DNA of 64,000 nt from Johnsonella sp. (GTDB lineage: Bacteria; Bacillota; Clostridia; Lachnospirales; Lachnospiraceae). The notes beneath the pieces are model-generated. The model searched no databases. It saw nothing but the letters and a program-made list of their open reading frames with translations, and had not been told where the DNA came from. Within the stretch, counting starts at the first letter, position 1. Every line of letters starts with the position of its first letter. This document shows positions 32,846-41,684 of the stretch, in pieces. The translations under genes and the position numbers were made by a program. The stretch is taken from assembly GCA_030529445.1 (NCBI GenBank), contig JAUMWW010000007.1, positions 39,731 through 103,730 on the forward strand, read 5' to 3'.

Positions 32846-33793
32846 TTATATTAATTTATCGATGGGATTCGCATTCCTGCTGATATTTGCCTGTACTCTG
32901 TTATAAAGCTCCTGCGCCGCATTATATCCCATTTTCTTTTGTCTGTGATTAACGGATGCCGACTCGCAGATCACCGCAAGATTTCTTCCCGGTCGGATGG
33001 GAAGCGTATGGCAAACCACCTTATTGCCGAGAAACTCCGTATAATTCTCATCCAGACCGAGTCTGTCATACTGTCTCTCCTTATCCCAATCCTCGAGCTT
33101 GATCACCATATCGATCTGCTGGGTATCCTTCACGCTCTCCACCCCGAACAGCGCCTTTACATCAATAATGCCGATACCGCGAAGCTCGATAAAATGCTTT
33201 GTAATATCCGGGGCGGTTCCGATCAGCGTCGCATCCGATACCTTCCTGATTTCCACAATATCATCCGATACCAATCTATGCCCTCTCTTGATCAGTTCGA
33301 GCGCCGCCTCGCTTTTTCCGATTCCGCTCTCTCCCATAATCAGAACACCCTCTCCGAATACATCCACCAAAACGCCGTGTATGCTGATACAGGGGGCGAG
33401 TTTCACCTTGAGCCAGCGTATCACCTCCGCCATAAAATCACAGGTGGACTGGCTGCTGACCAGGCAGGGCACCCCGTAGTGATTGCAGTATTCCAGCATA
33501 TCCTCATCCGGCATATGCCCTCTTGCATGCACCACGCAGGGAACCTTATAAGAAAGGAGCTTATCGTAGATCTGCCTTCTTGCCGCAACATCCATCTGTC
33601 TGAGATATTCCTGCTCAACATGGCCGAATATCTGTACTCTCTCCGAATCAAAATGCGCAAAAAAACCCGTGAGCTGCAAAGCCGGTCTGTTCACATCGGG
33701 ATGGCTCACAATGATCGCATCCGTATCGATTTCCGGTGTCATATTTTTCAATTCGTTTTTCTCTATAAATTCAGAAATGGTAACACCCAACAT
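32846..33793 (-). CDS. hprK: HPr kinase/phosphorylase
   Basis: 315 residues from ATG 33793 after GAAGGAG; an upstream in-frame extension has no ribosome site and is unlike the family. Walker A is GESGIGKSEAAL, and the HprK signature spans RGIGIIDVKALFGVESV. The C-terminus has RPGRNLAVICESASVNHRQK. It phosphorylates Ser46 of HPr and Crh using ATP or pyrophosphate. The Glu15/Ser46 HPr-like protein in the same cluster is the probable substrate. Confidence 0.95.
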   Translation of the reverse strand: MLGVTISEFIEKNELKNMTPEIDTDAIIVSHPDVNRPALQLTGFFAHFDSERVQIFGHVEQEYLRQMDVAARRQIYDKLLSYKVPCVVHARGHMPDEDMLEYCNHYGVPCLVSSQSTCDFMAEVIRWLKVKLAPCISIHGVLVDVFGEGVLIMGESGIGKSEAALELIKRGHRLVSDDIVEIRKVSDATLIGTAPDITKHFIELRGIGIIDVKALFGVESVKDTQQIDMVIKLEDWDKERQYDRLGLDENYTEFLGNKVVCHTLPIRPGRNLAVICESASVNHRQKKMGYNAAQELYNRVQANISRNANPIDKLI

Positions 33794-33863
33794 ATATTTG
33801 CTCCTTCTATCTCTTTGATCTGTCTTAAAACCTGTTTTAGAATAACATAAAGCATAGAATTCA

Positions 33864-35708
33864 TCAATCCTCCCGGGAGCTTTGATGAAAAAACGCATAT
33901 ACCGACTCCGCGGCTCTCCTGTCCATGCTCTCCACTTCGCAAAGCCTTTCCACACCCGCGTTCTTGATTTCTTCGATGCTCTTGAAATGCTTCATCAGCG
34001 CCCTCCTTCTGACGTTTCCGATGCCCCTGATCTCATCGAGGAGGGATTTTACCTGGGTTTTGCTGCGCAGGCTTCTATGGTATTCTATTGCAAAGCGATG
34101 CGCCTCATCCTGTATTCTGGTGATCAGCCGAAAAGCCTCCGAATGAATATCCATGGCAATTTCTTTATTCTCAAAATAAAGCCCCCTCGTCCTATGCCTC
34201 TCGTCCTTTACCATTCCGCAGACGGGCAGTTCAAGCCCGAACTCCGCCAACACGCCGAGCGCGATGTTGACCTGCCCCTTTCCTCCGTCCATCAGAATCA
34301 GATCGGGCAGGCTGTCGAATTTATCGTCCTGCTTCCTCTGAGCATGAGAAAGCCTTCTCTCCAAAACCTCTTTCATCGAAGCATAATCATTCGGACCGAG
34401 CACGGATTTTATCCTGAACTTGCGATAATCGTTGCGCTTTTGCTTTCCCTTTTCGTATACCACCATCGAGCCGACCGATTCTATGCCGCTGATATTGGAG
34501 ATATCGTATGCTTCTATTCTCACGATATTGCCAAGCCCCAGCAAAGCTTCGATTTCTTTAAGCGCCCCCGTACTTCTTGCCTCTTCCCTCTTAAGCTTCA
34601 TCGCATCCTGGGCGAGCACGAGAGCCGCATTCTTTGCCGCCAGTTCGACCAGCCTCTCCTTCTCTCCCTTTTGCGGGACAAAGAGCTTTACTTTTGTTCT
34701 TCTCTTTTCGGAAAGCCATGCACAGATCAGCTCCCTGTCGGGAAGCTCATATTGGAGCCAGATTTCCTTGGGCAAAAATGGAGTGCCAGAATAAAACTGC
34801 TTGACGAAGCTTTCCAAAATCTGCGGTTCTTCCTCCTCTACACTCAGCCTGATATAATGATGCTCTCTGCCGACCATCTTGCCCGCCCGGATAAAGAAAA
34901 TCTGCACCACGGCATCCTCTCCCTCCTTTGCCATGGCGATGATATCTCTGTCCTCCATGCCCTCGGAGCTGATCTTTTGTCTCTGGGTGACATGGAGCAG
35001 ACTGTTTAGAAGATCCCTGAGCCTTGCCGCCTCCTCATAAGCAAAATTCTTTGCCGCCGCATTCATCTCATCCTCAATTTGTTTAATCAGATCATGATGA
35101 TTTCCGTTTAAGAAATCCAATGCCTTCCCGACTTCGCTGCGATAATCCTCCTTTGAGACATAGCCCTGACAGGGAGCCTCGCATTGATGAATATAATAAT
35201 TCAGACAGGGTCTTTGCTTACCTATGTCTTTGGGCAGATTCCTGTTGCAGGTTCTGATCTTGAATGCCTTTCTCAAAAAATCCAAGGTCTGATTTACCGC
35301 CAATCCGCTGGTAAAAGGACCGAAATACTTCGCCTTATCCTTTTTGATCTGCCTCGTCATCATCATTCTGGGAAAGTCCTCCTTATGGATGAACTTGATA
35401 TAGGGATAGGTCTTATCGTCCTTGAGCATCGTATTATATTTCGGTCTATGTTCCTTGATCAGGTTATTCTCCAGAACCAGGGCTTCCAATTCCGAATCCG
35501 TGACAATATATTCAAAATAGACGATTTTACTTACCATTTGGCTGATTTTCGCCGACTGGTCCCTGCTCGACTGAAAATACTGCCTCACTCTGTTTTTCAG
35601 AGAGAGCGCCTTTCCCACATAAATAATTTCGTCCCTCTTTCCGTGCATGATATATACCCCCGGAGCTGCCGGAAGTTTTTTTAATTCTTCTTCGATTACA
35701 AATGCCAA
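33864..35708 (-). CDS. uvrC: Excinuclease ABC subunit C
   Basis: 614 residues. GIY-YIG nuclease domain at the N-terminus ([20 protein letters not shown]), UVR motif near residue 205 ([21 protein letters not shown]), the RNase H-like UvrC nuclease ([35 protein letters not shown]) and a C-terminal helix-hairpin-helix ([16 protein letters not shown]). It makes the dual incisions in nucleotide excision repair. The start codon is TTG, after AAGGAGAG. Confidence 0.97.
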   Translation of the reverse strand: MAFVIEEELKKLPAAPGVYIMHGKRDEIIYVGKALSLKNRVRQYFQSSRDQSAKISQMVSKIVYFEYIVTDSELEALVLENNLIKEHRPKYNTMLKDDKTYPYIKFIHKEDFPRMMMTRQIKKDKAKYFGPFTSGLAVNQTLDFLRKAFKIRTCNRNLPKDIGKQRPCLNYYIHQCEAPCQGYVSKEDYRSEVGKALDFLNGNHHDLIKQIEDEMNAAAKNFAYEEAARLRDLLNSLLHVTQRQKISSEGMEDRDIIAMAKEGEDAVVQIFFIRAGKMVGREHHYIRLSVEEEEPQILESFVKQFYSGTPFLPKEIWLQYELPDRELICAWLSEKRRTKVKLFVPQKGEKERLVELAAKNAALVLAQDAMKLKREEARSTGALKEIEALLGLGNIVRIEAYDISNISGIESVGSMVVYEKGKQKRNDYRKFRIKSVLGPNDYASMKEVLERRLSHAQRKQDDKFDSLPDLILMDGGKGQVNIALGVLAEFGLELPVCGMVKDERHRTRGLYFENKEIAMDIHSEAFRLITRIQDEAHRFAIEYHRSLRSKTQVKSLLDEIRGIGNVRRRALMKHFKSIEEIKNAGVERLCEVESMDRRAAESVYAFFHQSSRED

Positions 35709-35759
35709 TCCTTCTCTCCTTCTTCCTTCGCTTTGCGCCCCGATTTTTAAATGCCCCGG

Positions 35760-36362
35760 CTATTCCCTGAGCCGTTTCCCCTCAAATCGTGATTGCGTCT
35801 CCAGATATTTCGCTATGCCCCTGATCTGCGCTAAAAGCTCTCCCCCGAAGGGAGCAATCTCAAGCAGGGTATAGATCCCGCTCAGATCCTTTTTCGTAAA
35901 TCGGCTCTTATTTTTCAAAAGAACCTCCCTCTTATCCGCATAGCTTTTTGCTTCCAGGAAATCCAGAAAATAATCTCCGACCTCCTCCGCCGCAAGCTCC
36001 TCCTCTTTTTCCTCCGTGCTTTTTAAATCCTCTTCCGCCGGATATGCTCCTTCCTTCTCTCCCCCCTCTTCTTTGAAAAAGAGGTTTTGTTCCGGAGAAC
36101 CTTGCTTTACAAGGCTTCCTGCCTCGATTCTCTCAAAGCGAAGCCTGCCCTTTGCCTCCGGATATTTTTTCGGATCCAGTCTTTCGCAAAACATCGAAAG
36201 CGGTCTTGCATATACGGAAAAATCTCCGTACAGAGCCTGATACACGACCAGTATTTCTTTGCTTTCGCTATGCTTTGCGATGGTTATGATTTGATAGAGC
36301 CCTCCTTTAAAATGCCGATAAAAATCACCCTGCCTCGGTAAAGCCTGATCCTTCTTTTCCAT
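35760..36362 (-). CDS. DUF1653 protein with acidic C-terminal extension
   Basis: 200 residues. Residues about 10-75 are a DUF1653 domain: GDFYRHFKGGLYQIITIAKHSES and VVYQALYGDFSVYARPLSMF, small and beta-rich. The rest is an acidic, Glu-rich linker and a helical tail of unknown role that ends with about 60 residues of ordered-looking sequence. Most DUF1653 proteins are only 70-90 residues. It precedes uvrC on the same strand with 51 bases between. Confidence 0.7.
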   Translation of the reverse strand: MEKKDQALPRQGDFYRHFKGGLYQIITIAKHSESKEILVVYQALYGDFSVYARPLSMFCERLDPKKYPEAKGRLRFERIEAGSLVKQGSPEQNLFFKEEGGEKEGAYPAEEDLKSTEEKEEELAAEEVGDYFLDFLEAKSYADKREVLLKNKSRFTKKDLSGIYTLLEIAPFGGELLAQIRGIAKYLETQSRFEGKRLRE

Positions 36363-36461
36363 ATCTCCTCCTGCAAAAAAGATCCCGGCACGGGCGATCG
36401 CAAGCCTGCGATAAAGAAGCCATTTTTATGCCGAAATCAAAAATTTATTTTCCGCAATACA

Positions 36462-36490
36462 TTTACATTATAACATATGCATGATATAAT
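36462..36490 (+). promoter_or_regulatory. Promoter of the DUF1846 gene
   Basis: TTTACA (36462-36467) and TATAAT (36485-36490) are 17 bases apart. The ATG follows at 36525 with AAGGAG in front. Confidence 0.65.
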
Positions 36491-36524
36491 CAAAGCTTAT
36501 TTTTTTACAATATAAGGAGTCAAT

Positions 36525-38003
36525 ATGGATAAGGGATTCGATAATCAAAAATATCTTCGTATGCAGTCCGAACATATTAAGGAACGCATTGCCCAGTTTG
36601 GTGATAAGCTCTATCTTGAATTCGGAGGAAAGCTTTTCGATGATTTCCATGCTTCGAGAGTACTTCCCGGTTTCGAACCGGACGCAAAGCTTCGCATGCT
36701 TTTGCAGCTTGCGGATCAGGCGGAAATCGTTATCTGCATTTCCGCCAGAGATATCGAAAAAAATAAGATTCGCTCCGATCTCGGCATTACCTATGATGTC
36801 GATGTGCTGAGGCTGATCCAATCCTTCCGTGAAAAGGGCTTCTATGTTGGAAGCGTCGTCATCACGCATTGCTCCGGTCAGACCACCGCGGAAAGCTTTA
36901 AGAACAAGCTGGAGAGGCTCGGCATCAGGACCTACCGCCATTATATGATAGAGGGTTATCCCAGCAATGTGGAGCTGATCCTGAGCGAAGAGGGTTTTGG
37001 AAAAAACGATTATATTCTCACCCAAAAGCCGCTCGTTATTCTGACCGCTCCCGGTCCCGGCAGCGGAAAAATGGCGACCTGCCTCTCCCAGCTTTATCAC
37101 GAGCATAAAAGAGGGATCAAGGCGGGATATGCGAAGTTTGAAACCTTCCCGATCTGGAATCTCCCCTTAAAGCACCCGGTAAATCTTGCCTACGAGGCGG
37201 CTACCGCGGATTTAAACGATGTGAATATGATCGATCCCTTTCATTTGGAGGCCTATGATAAAACGGCGGTCAATTATAACCGCGATGTGGAAATCTATCC
37301 CGTACTCGCCGCAATGTTCGAAGGAATCTTCGGCGAATGCCCTTATAAATCTCCGACCGATATGGGCGTAAACATGGCAGGAAACTGCATTTATGATGAT
37401 GAGGTCTGCAGCGCGGCAAGCAAGCAGGAAATCATCAGAAGATATTATTCTTCCCTCAATCGCCTGGTCAGGGGGGAGGGCAAATCCGAGGAAGTTTATA
37501 AGATCGAGCTTTTGATGAAGCAGGCAAAGCTGAGCACCGAATCCAGAAAGGTGGTTTCCGTCGCCCTCGATAGAGCAAAATCCACGGGAGCTCCCGCCGC
37601 TGCGATCGAGCTGCCCGACGGCAGCCTGGTGAGTGCAAAAACATCGGATCTCTTGGGCGCTTCGGCTGCATTGATTCTGAATGCGATCAAGGTGCTCGGC
37701 AAGATCGATCATCAGGTCAAGCTCATCTCTCCCACCGTCATAGAACCGGTGCAGATGCTCAAAACCAAATATTTCGGCAGCAAAAACCCGAGGCTGCATA
37801 CCGATGAGATTCTTGTCGCACTCTCCATCTGTGCAGCCAAAGATCCTCTTGCAGAGCTTGCGCTTGCCCAGCTTCCCAAACTGCGGGGCTGTCAGGTGCA
37901 TACCTCGGTCATGCTCTCCAATGTCGATATCAAGGTCTTTCATAAGCTCGGCATTCAGCTTACCTCAGAACCGAGATACGAAAACAAGAAATTATATCTT
38001 TAA
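36525..38003 (+). CDS. DUF1846-family protein
   Basis: 492 residues, the full family length. Motifs such as YLEFGGKLFDDFHASRVLPG at the start, LTAPGPGSGKMATCLSQLYH (a P-loop-like nucleotide site near residue 187) and TDMGVNMAGNCIYDDE identify the family. Structures of DUF1846 proteins exist, but a confirmed reaction is not known to me. The nucleotide-binding-like loop suggests an ATP- or nucleotide-using enzyme. It is the only large gene on the plus strand of this part and ends at a strong terminator. Confidence 0.9.
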   Translation: MDKGFDNQKYLRMQSEHIKERIAQFGDKLYLEFGGKLFDDFHASRVLPGFEPDAKLRMLLQLADQAEIVICISARDIEKNKIRSDLGITYDVDVLRLIQSFREKGFYVGSVVITHCSGQTTAESFKNKLERLGIRTYRHYMIEGYPSNVELILSEEGFGKNDYILTQKPLVILTAPGPGSGKMATCLSQLYHEHKRGIKAGYAKFETFPIWNLPLKHPVNLAYEAATADLNDVNMIDPFHLEAYDKTAVNYNRDVEIYPVLAAMFEGIFGECPYKSPTDMGVNMAGNCIYDDEVCSAASKQEIIRRYYSSLNRLVRGEGKSEEVYKIELLMKQAKLSTESRKVVSVALDRAKSTGAPAAAIELPDGSLVSAKTSDLLGASAALILNAIKVLGKIDHQVKLISPTVIEPVQMLKTKYFGSKNPRLHTDEILVALSICAAKDPLAELALAQLPKLRGCQVHTSVMLSNVDIKVFHKLGIQLTSEPRYENKKLYL

Positions 38004-38047
38004 TACGTCAAAAAATCTCCATAGAGCAAAAATCATGCTTTCCGCCG

Positions 38048-38100
38048 AAAAAATCCCCCCGAATCTATGCCTTGAAGCAAAAGAATCGGGGGGATTTTTT
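38048..38100. terminator. Bidirectional terminator between the DUF1846 gene and the tRNA cluster
   Basis: AAAAAATCCCCCC (38048-38060) pairs with GGGGGGATTTTTT (38088-38100). A- and T-runs on each flank suit termination on both strands. Confidence 0.85.
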
Positions 38101-38112
38101 ACTGATTGATGA

Positions 38113-38185
38113 ATTGGGCTAGTTGGATTCGAACCAACGATAAAGGAGTCAAAGTCCTTTGCCTTGCCGCTTGGCCATAGCCCAA
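38113..38185 (-). tRNA. tRNA-Gln (UUG)
   Basis: Read on the minus strand: acceptor arms TTGGGCT/AGCCCAA, T-arm GTTCGAATC, and anticodon loop CTTTGAC with anticodon TTG. It is the last of five minus-strand tRNA genes before the terminator. CCA is not encoded. Confidence 0.95.
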
Positions 38186-38225
38186 TAATAGAAATACCTT
38201 CATCTTGCTGATGAAGGTATTGTCG

Positions 38226-38300
<75 letters not shown>

Positions 38301-38345
38301 ATATTCTTGCTTTTCAGCAGTTTCAACGAATCTCAGTATAATAAA

Positions 38346-38416
38346 AGCAGGTGATGGGAATCGAACCCACGTATTCAGCTTGGAAGGCTGATGTTCTACC
38401 ATTGAACTACACCTGC
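38346..38416 (-). tRNA. tRNA-Gly (UCC)
   Basis: Minus strand. Acceptor arms GCAGGTG/CACCTGC, T-arm GGTTCGATTCC, anticodon loop CTTCCAA with anticodon TCC. Confidence 0.96.
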
Positions 38417-38421
38417 AAATA

Positions 38422-38495
38422 CGAGCCTGAAGGGATTCGAACCCCTGACCCTCGGCTTAGAAGGCCGATGCTCTATCCTGCTGAGCTACAGACTC
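38422..38495 (-). tRNA. tRNA-Arg (UCU)
   Basis: Minus strand. Acceptor arms GAGTCTG/CAGGCTC (one G-T pair), anticodon loop CTTCTAA with anticodon TCT, discriminator G. Confidence 0.96.
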
Positions 38496-38529
38496 AAATC
38501 TGTTTTTATCTCTGAACAAAATAAGGGAA

Positions 38530-38604
38530 TCGGGGTGACAGGATTCGAACCTGCGACCCCCTGGTCCCAAACCAGGTACTCTAGCCAAACTGAGCCACAC
38601 CCCG
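38530..38604 (-). tRNA. tRNA-Pro (UGG)
   Basis: Minus strand. Acceptor arms CGGGGTG/CACCCCG, anticodon loop TTTGGGA with anticodon TGG, discriminator A. It is the first gene of the minus-strand tRNA cluster. Confidence 0.97.
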
Positions 38605-38638
38605 TTGGTTTCTGTTACAGTGTTCAGACACAAGTGAT

Positions 38639-38667
38639 ATTATATATAAGCGGAGTATGATTGTCAA
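38639..38667 (-). promoter_or_regulatory. Promoter of the five-gene tRNA cluster
   Basis: On the minus strand, TTGACA (38667-38662) and TATAAT (38644-38639) are exactly 17 bases apart, about 35 bases upstream of tRNA-Pro (UGG). Confidence 0.85.
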
Positions 38668-38751
38668 TAGTTTTATTTTTCTTTTGGTAAATATCTGCGG
38701 CAGCTCTTTTCTTCCTTTTTTCGGATTCCCTGTATTTTTTAAAAATATAGC

Positions 38752-38780
38752 TTGAAATTTTATTCGAAATGAGGTATCAT
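38752..38780 (+). promoter_or_regulatory. Promoter of the plus-strand tRNA-Pro gene
   Basis: TTGAAA (38752-38757) and TATCAT (38775-38780) are 17 bases apart, 18 bases before the tRNA. Confidence 0.6.
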
Positions 38781-38798
38781 AATATAGGTCATGAAAAA

Positions 38799-38872
<74 letters not shown>

Positions 38873-38874
38873 TC

Positions 38875-38917
38875 AAAGAAGCTTAAAATCAGAAGAATAA
38901 TGATTTTAAGCTTCTTT
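38875..38917 (+). terminator. Terminator of the tRNA-Pro (GGG) gene
   Basis: A perfect 17-base stem (38875-38891 against 38901-38917) with a 9-base loop begins 3 bases after the tRNA and is followed by ATTTTATT. Confidence 0.9.
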
Positions 38918-38949
38918 ATTTTATTCCTTTCCGGATAAAATTTCCATCT

Positions 38950-38981
38950 AAAAAGGGAAGAGAGGACTCTCTTCCCTTTTT
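38950..38981 (-). terminator. Terminator of the rpsA operon
   Basis: AAAAAGGGAAGAGA (38950-38963) pairs with TCTCTTCCCTTTTT (38968-38981). Located 49 bases after the rpsA stop, it suits termination on the minus strand; it could also back up termination of the plus-strand tRNA. Confidence 0.85.
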
Positions 38982-39029
38982 TCGTATTGTTTTTTCTTCA
39001 AAAATCCGGTGAGGCAAGGATCAGCGGTT

Positions 39030-40175
39030 TTATTCCTGTGTTTCTTCCGTCTTTTCCGCAGCTTCCTGTGCTTCCTCGACATTCTCCCCTGAAGGCTCTT
39101 CCGCCTGCTCTTCATTTGCGGCAGCGATCTCGAGGCTCTTAATGCTCAGAGAAATCTTCTTGTCCTCCTCGTTAAAATCAACGATCTGCGCTTCGATCTC
39201 CTGTCCTATCGTCAGAACATCAGCAGGCTTCTCAATATGCTGCCGGGAAATCTGGGAAACATGAAGCAGAGCATCCACTCCTGCCTCCAGCTCCACAAAT
39301 GCACCGAAATCGGTCATTCTGGCAACTCTTCCCTGTACGATATTGCCCGGCGAATATTTCTGCGCCGCATCAAGCCAGGGATTTTCCTCCGGCAGCTTCA
39401 AGCTGAGCGCTATCTTCTCGCCGCTGATATCCTTGATGATCACCTTAAGCTGATCGCCGGATTTGAAAAGCTTCTTGGGGTTCTCGATCCTTCCCCAGCT
39501 CATTTCCGAAATATGCAAAAGCCCGTCCGCTCCGCCAAGATCGATAAATACACCGAAATCGGTTACATTCTTTACCGTACCTTCCACTCTGTCACCGATT
39601 TTAATTCTTTCAAAAAGCTCTTTTTTAAGCTCTGCTTTCTTCTCCACGATGAGCTGCTTACGGTCTCCTATGATTCTTCTTCTCTTCGGATTGCATTCCG
39701 TAATCACGAATTCGATTTCCTGACCCTCATACTTGCTCAAATCCCTCTCATAGGAATCCGAAACAAGGCTTGCGGGAATAAACACCCTGCTGTCATCGAC
39801 ATCTACGCTGAGACCGCCGTCTAAAACCTTAACGACCTTCGCCTTTAAAACTTCTCTGTTCTCAAAGGCCTCTTCCAGTCTCTTCTTGCTTCTGTCCTGC
39901 GCAAGTCTGCGGTAAGAAAGTGATACCAGGCCTTCTCCGTCATTCACCTTCAGCACCTTAACCTCAAGCTCGTCTCCTACATTCAATGCAGTACGCAAAT
40001 CCAAAGCAGCATCGCTGCTATACTCGTTACGCGTTAAGATACCGTCAGACTTATATCCGACATTTAATATCGCATGATCTTCTTTTACATCAATAATCTT
40101 GCCGACTATAGTCTCTCCTGTACGAATTGTCTTAAGCGTTTCCTCCAACATTTGTTCAAAACTGAGATCTGACAT
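39030..40175 (-). CDS. rpsA: Ribosomal protein S1-like protein with four S1 domains
   Basis: 381 residues from ATG 40175, after AGGAGG. Four S1 RNA-binding domains lie at about 15-90, 100-165, 185-255 and 270-345; the last two carry the typical VTDFGVFIDLGGADGLLHIS and MTDFGAFVELEAGVDALLH. An acidic Glu/Ala-rich tail follows. It binds mRNA on or near the 30S subunit. It overlaps the end of ispH by 20 bases. In many Clostridia IspH and S1 are one fused protein; here a stop codon separates them. Confidence 0.92.
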   Translation of the reverse strand: MSDLSFEQMLEETLKTIRTGETIVGKIIDVKEDHAILNVGYKSDGILTRNEYSSDAALDLRTALNVGDELEVKVLKVNDGEGLVSLSYRRLAQDRSKKRLEEAFENREVLKAKVVKVLDGGLSVDVDDSRVFIPASLVSDSYERDLSKYEGQEIEFVITECNPKRRRIIGDRKQLIVEKKAELKKELFERIKIGDRVEGTVKNVTDFGVFIDLGGADGLLHISEMSWGRIENPKKLFKSGDQLKVIIKDISGEKIALSLKLPEENPWLDAAQKYSPGNIVQGRVARMTDFGAFVELEAGVDALLHVSQISRQHIEKPADVLTIGQEIEAQIVDFNEEDKKISLSIKSLEIAAANEEQAEEPSGENVEEAQEAAEKTEETQE

Positions 40176-41010
40176 TATTTTGAACCTCCTCAATGATATG
40201 TTTTGGGGTCGAAGCCCCTGCCGTAATGCCTACACTTCGCACAGAAACTAATTTTTTAGTATCCAAGTCATCAAGTGTCTGAATAAAAATGGTATTTTTG
40301 CAAGATTTATTGCAAATATCTACAAGCTTACTTGTGTTTGAGCTGTTTTTTCCACCGATGACTATCATGGCATCGACTTCCGAAGCAATCTCCTCTGCCT
40401 CAATCTGCCTCTCCTGCGTTGCATTACAAATGGTATTAAAGCAAGTAATATCATAACCCATAAACTTAATTTTATCAATAATTTTCTCAAATTTATTAAA
40501 ATTATATGTTGTTTGTGCAACTACGGAAATTTTTGTCTCCTTCGGCAGAGCAAGATTGACAAAATCTTCTTCATCTTTCACCGCAAGCGTGTCTTCATTT
40601 CCCCATCCCTTGATTCCTTCCACCTCGGGATGTGAGGGATTACCAATGATAATCACCTTCCTTCCCTTTTTACATTCTCTTTCGACAATGCGGTGTATCT
40701 TTTTTACAAAGGGACAGGTTGCATCTACGATTTTCATCCCCGCTTTCTCCAGATCTTCCTGTACCGCTCTGGCTATACCGTGAGACCGGATAATGATGGT
40801 TCCTTTCTCCAGCCTGCTCAGATCCTCCCCCTCGTAAATGATATCGACGCCTCTTTTTTCCAGATCTTCGACCACTACCTCATTATGGATAATGGGTCCA
40901 TAGGTATAAACCTTGCCCCCCTTTTTTTCCACTTCGTCATATACTATTTTTACCGCTTTTTCTACGCCGAAGCAAAATCCTGCGGTTTTTGCGGTTCTGA
41001 CCTCTTTCAT
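40156..41010 (-). CDS. ispH: 4-hydroxy-3-methylbut-2-enyl diphosphate reductase
   Basis: 284 residues from ATG 41010 (start overlaps the cmk stop, ATGA). Cluster cysteines lie in TAKTAGFCFGVEKA, IVDATCPFVKKIHR and NTICNATQERQ, the three ligands of the IspH 4Fe-4S cluster; HGIARAV and IVIGGKNSSNTSKL are also family motifs. It makes IPP and DMAPP in the last step of the MEP pathway, together with dxs and ispA elsewhere in the window. The 3' part of the gene is more A/T-rich than its neighbours. Confidence 0.96.
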   Translation of the reverse strand: MKEVRTAKTAGFCFGVEKAVKIVYDEVEKKGGKVYTYGPIIHNEVVVEDLEKRGVDIIYEGEDLSRLEKGTIIIRSHGIARAVQEDLEKAGMKIVDATCPFVKKIHRIVERECKKGRKVIIIGNPSHPEVEGIKGWGNEDTLAVKDEEDFVNLALPKETKISVVAQTTYNFNKFEKIIDKIKFMGYDITCFNTICNATQERQIEAEEIASEVDAMIVIGGKNSSNTSKLVDICNKSCKNTIFIQTLDDLDTKKLVSVRSVGITAGASTPKHIIEEVQNNVRSQF

Positions 41011-41684
41011 GACAGTCCGGTCTCCTTTTTTTCTCTGATCAAAGAGAGGATTTTCTCGATGACTTCTTCGATGCTCATCTTTGTGCAGTCTAAAAGATAG
41101 GCATCTTTTGCCCGGCACAGAGGAGAATGTTCCCTATTCATATCTCTCTCGTCTCTCTCTCGGATATCCTCTTCTATCCTGCTCTTTTGCGCATGAATCC
41201 CCTTTTCTTCCAGCTCCTTATATCTTCGGCGGGCGCGTTCGGCAACCTCAGCCGTAAGATAGATCTTAAGATCCGCATGGGGAAGGACGACGCTTCCTAT
41301 ATCTCTTCCGTCCATTACCACATTATGATGCCGGGCAATCTCTCTTTGCAATGCGACCAGCTTATCCCTGACCCCGGCATACACCGATATCGCGCTTGCC
41401 ATATTGCCGATCTTTTCTTCTCTGATCGCCTCCGTAATATCCTCCTTGAAAAGGAAGATTCTCTGTGCCCCTTTCTGATGGCTTATCTTTATTTCGACCT
41501 CATCCAAAAGAGCTTCTATTTTTTTCTCTTCTTCGGCGGCAATTCCCTCTCTGATGAGGTAGAGCCCCATCGCTCTGTACATCGCCCCCGTGTCTACATA
41601 AATATATCCCAGCCTTTTTGCCACTGCCTTTGCTATCGTTGATTTCCCCGCACCTGCAGGGCCGTCTATCGCTATACTATACAT
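41007..41684 (-). CDS. cmk: Cytidylate kinase
   Basis: 225 residues. P-loop DGPAGAGKSTIAKAVAKRLG (residues 5-24), then YVDTGAMYRA and VVMDGRDIGSVVLPHADLKI. It phosphorylates CMP and dCMP. The start overlaps the end of the upstream flavoprotein gene by 8 bases and its end overlaps ispH, so the group is translationally linked. Confidence 0.96.
   Translation of the reverse strand: MYSIAIDGPAGAGKSTIAKAVAKRLGYIYVDTGAMYRAMGLYLIREGIAAEEEKKIEALLDEVEIKISHQKGAQRIFLFKEDITEAIREEKIGNMASAISVYAGVRDKLVALQREIARHHNVVMDGRDIGSVVLPHADLKIYLTAEVAERARRRYKELEEKGIHAQKSRIEEDIRERDERDMNREHSPLCRAKDAYLLDCTKMSIEEVIEKILSLIREKKETGLS

Noticed and set aside
33794..33955. N-terminal extension of HprK
   Set aside because: It has no ribosome site, overlaps the uvrC end and is not homologous to the family. 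ATG 33793 follows GAAGGAG.
40156..41118. Longer IspH start or an IspH-S1 fusion protein
   Set aside because: The extension before 41010 lies inside cmk and has no ribosome site. An in-frame TGA at 40156-40158 separates IspH from the S1 protein.
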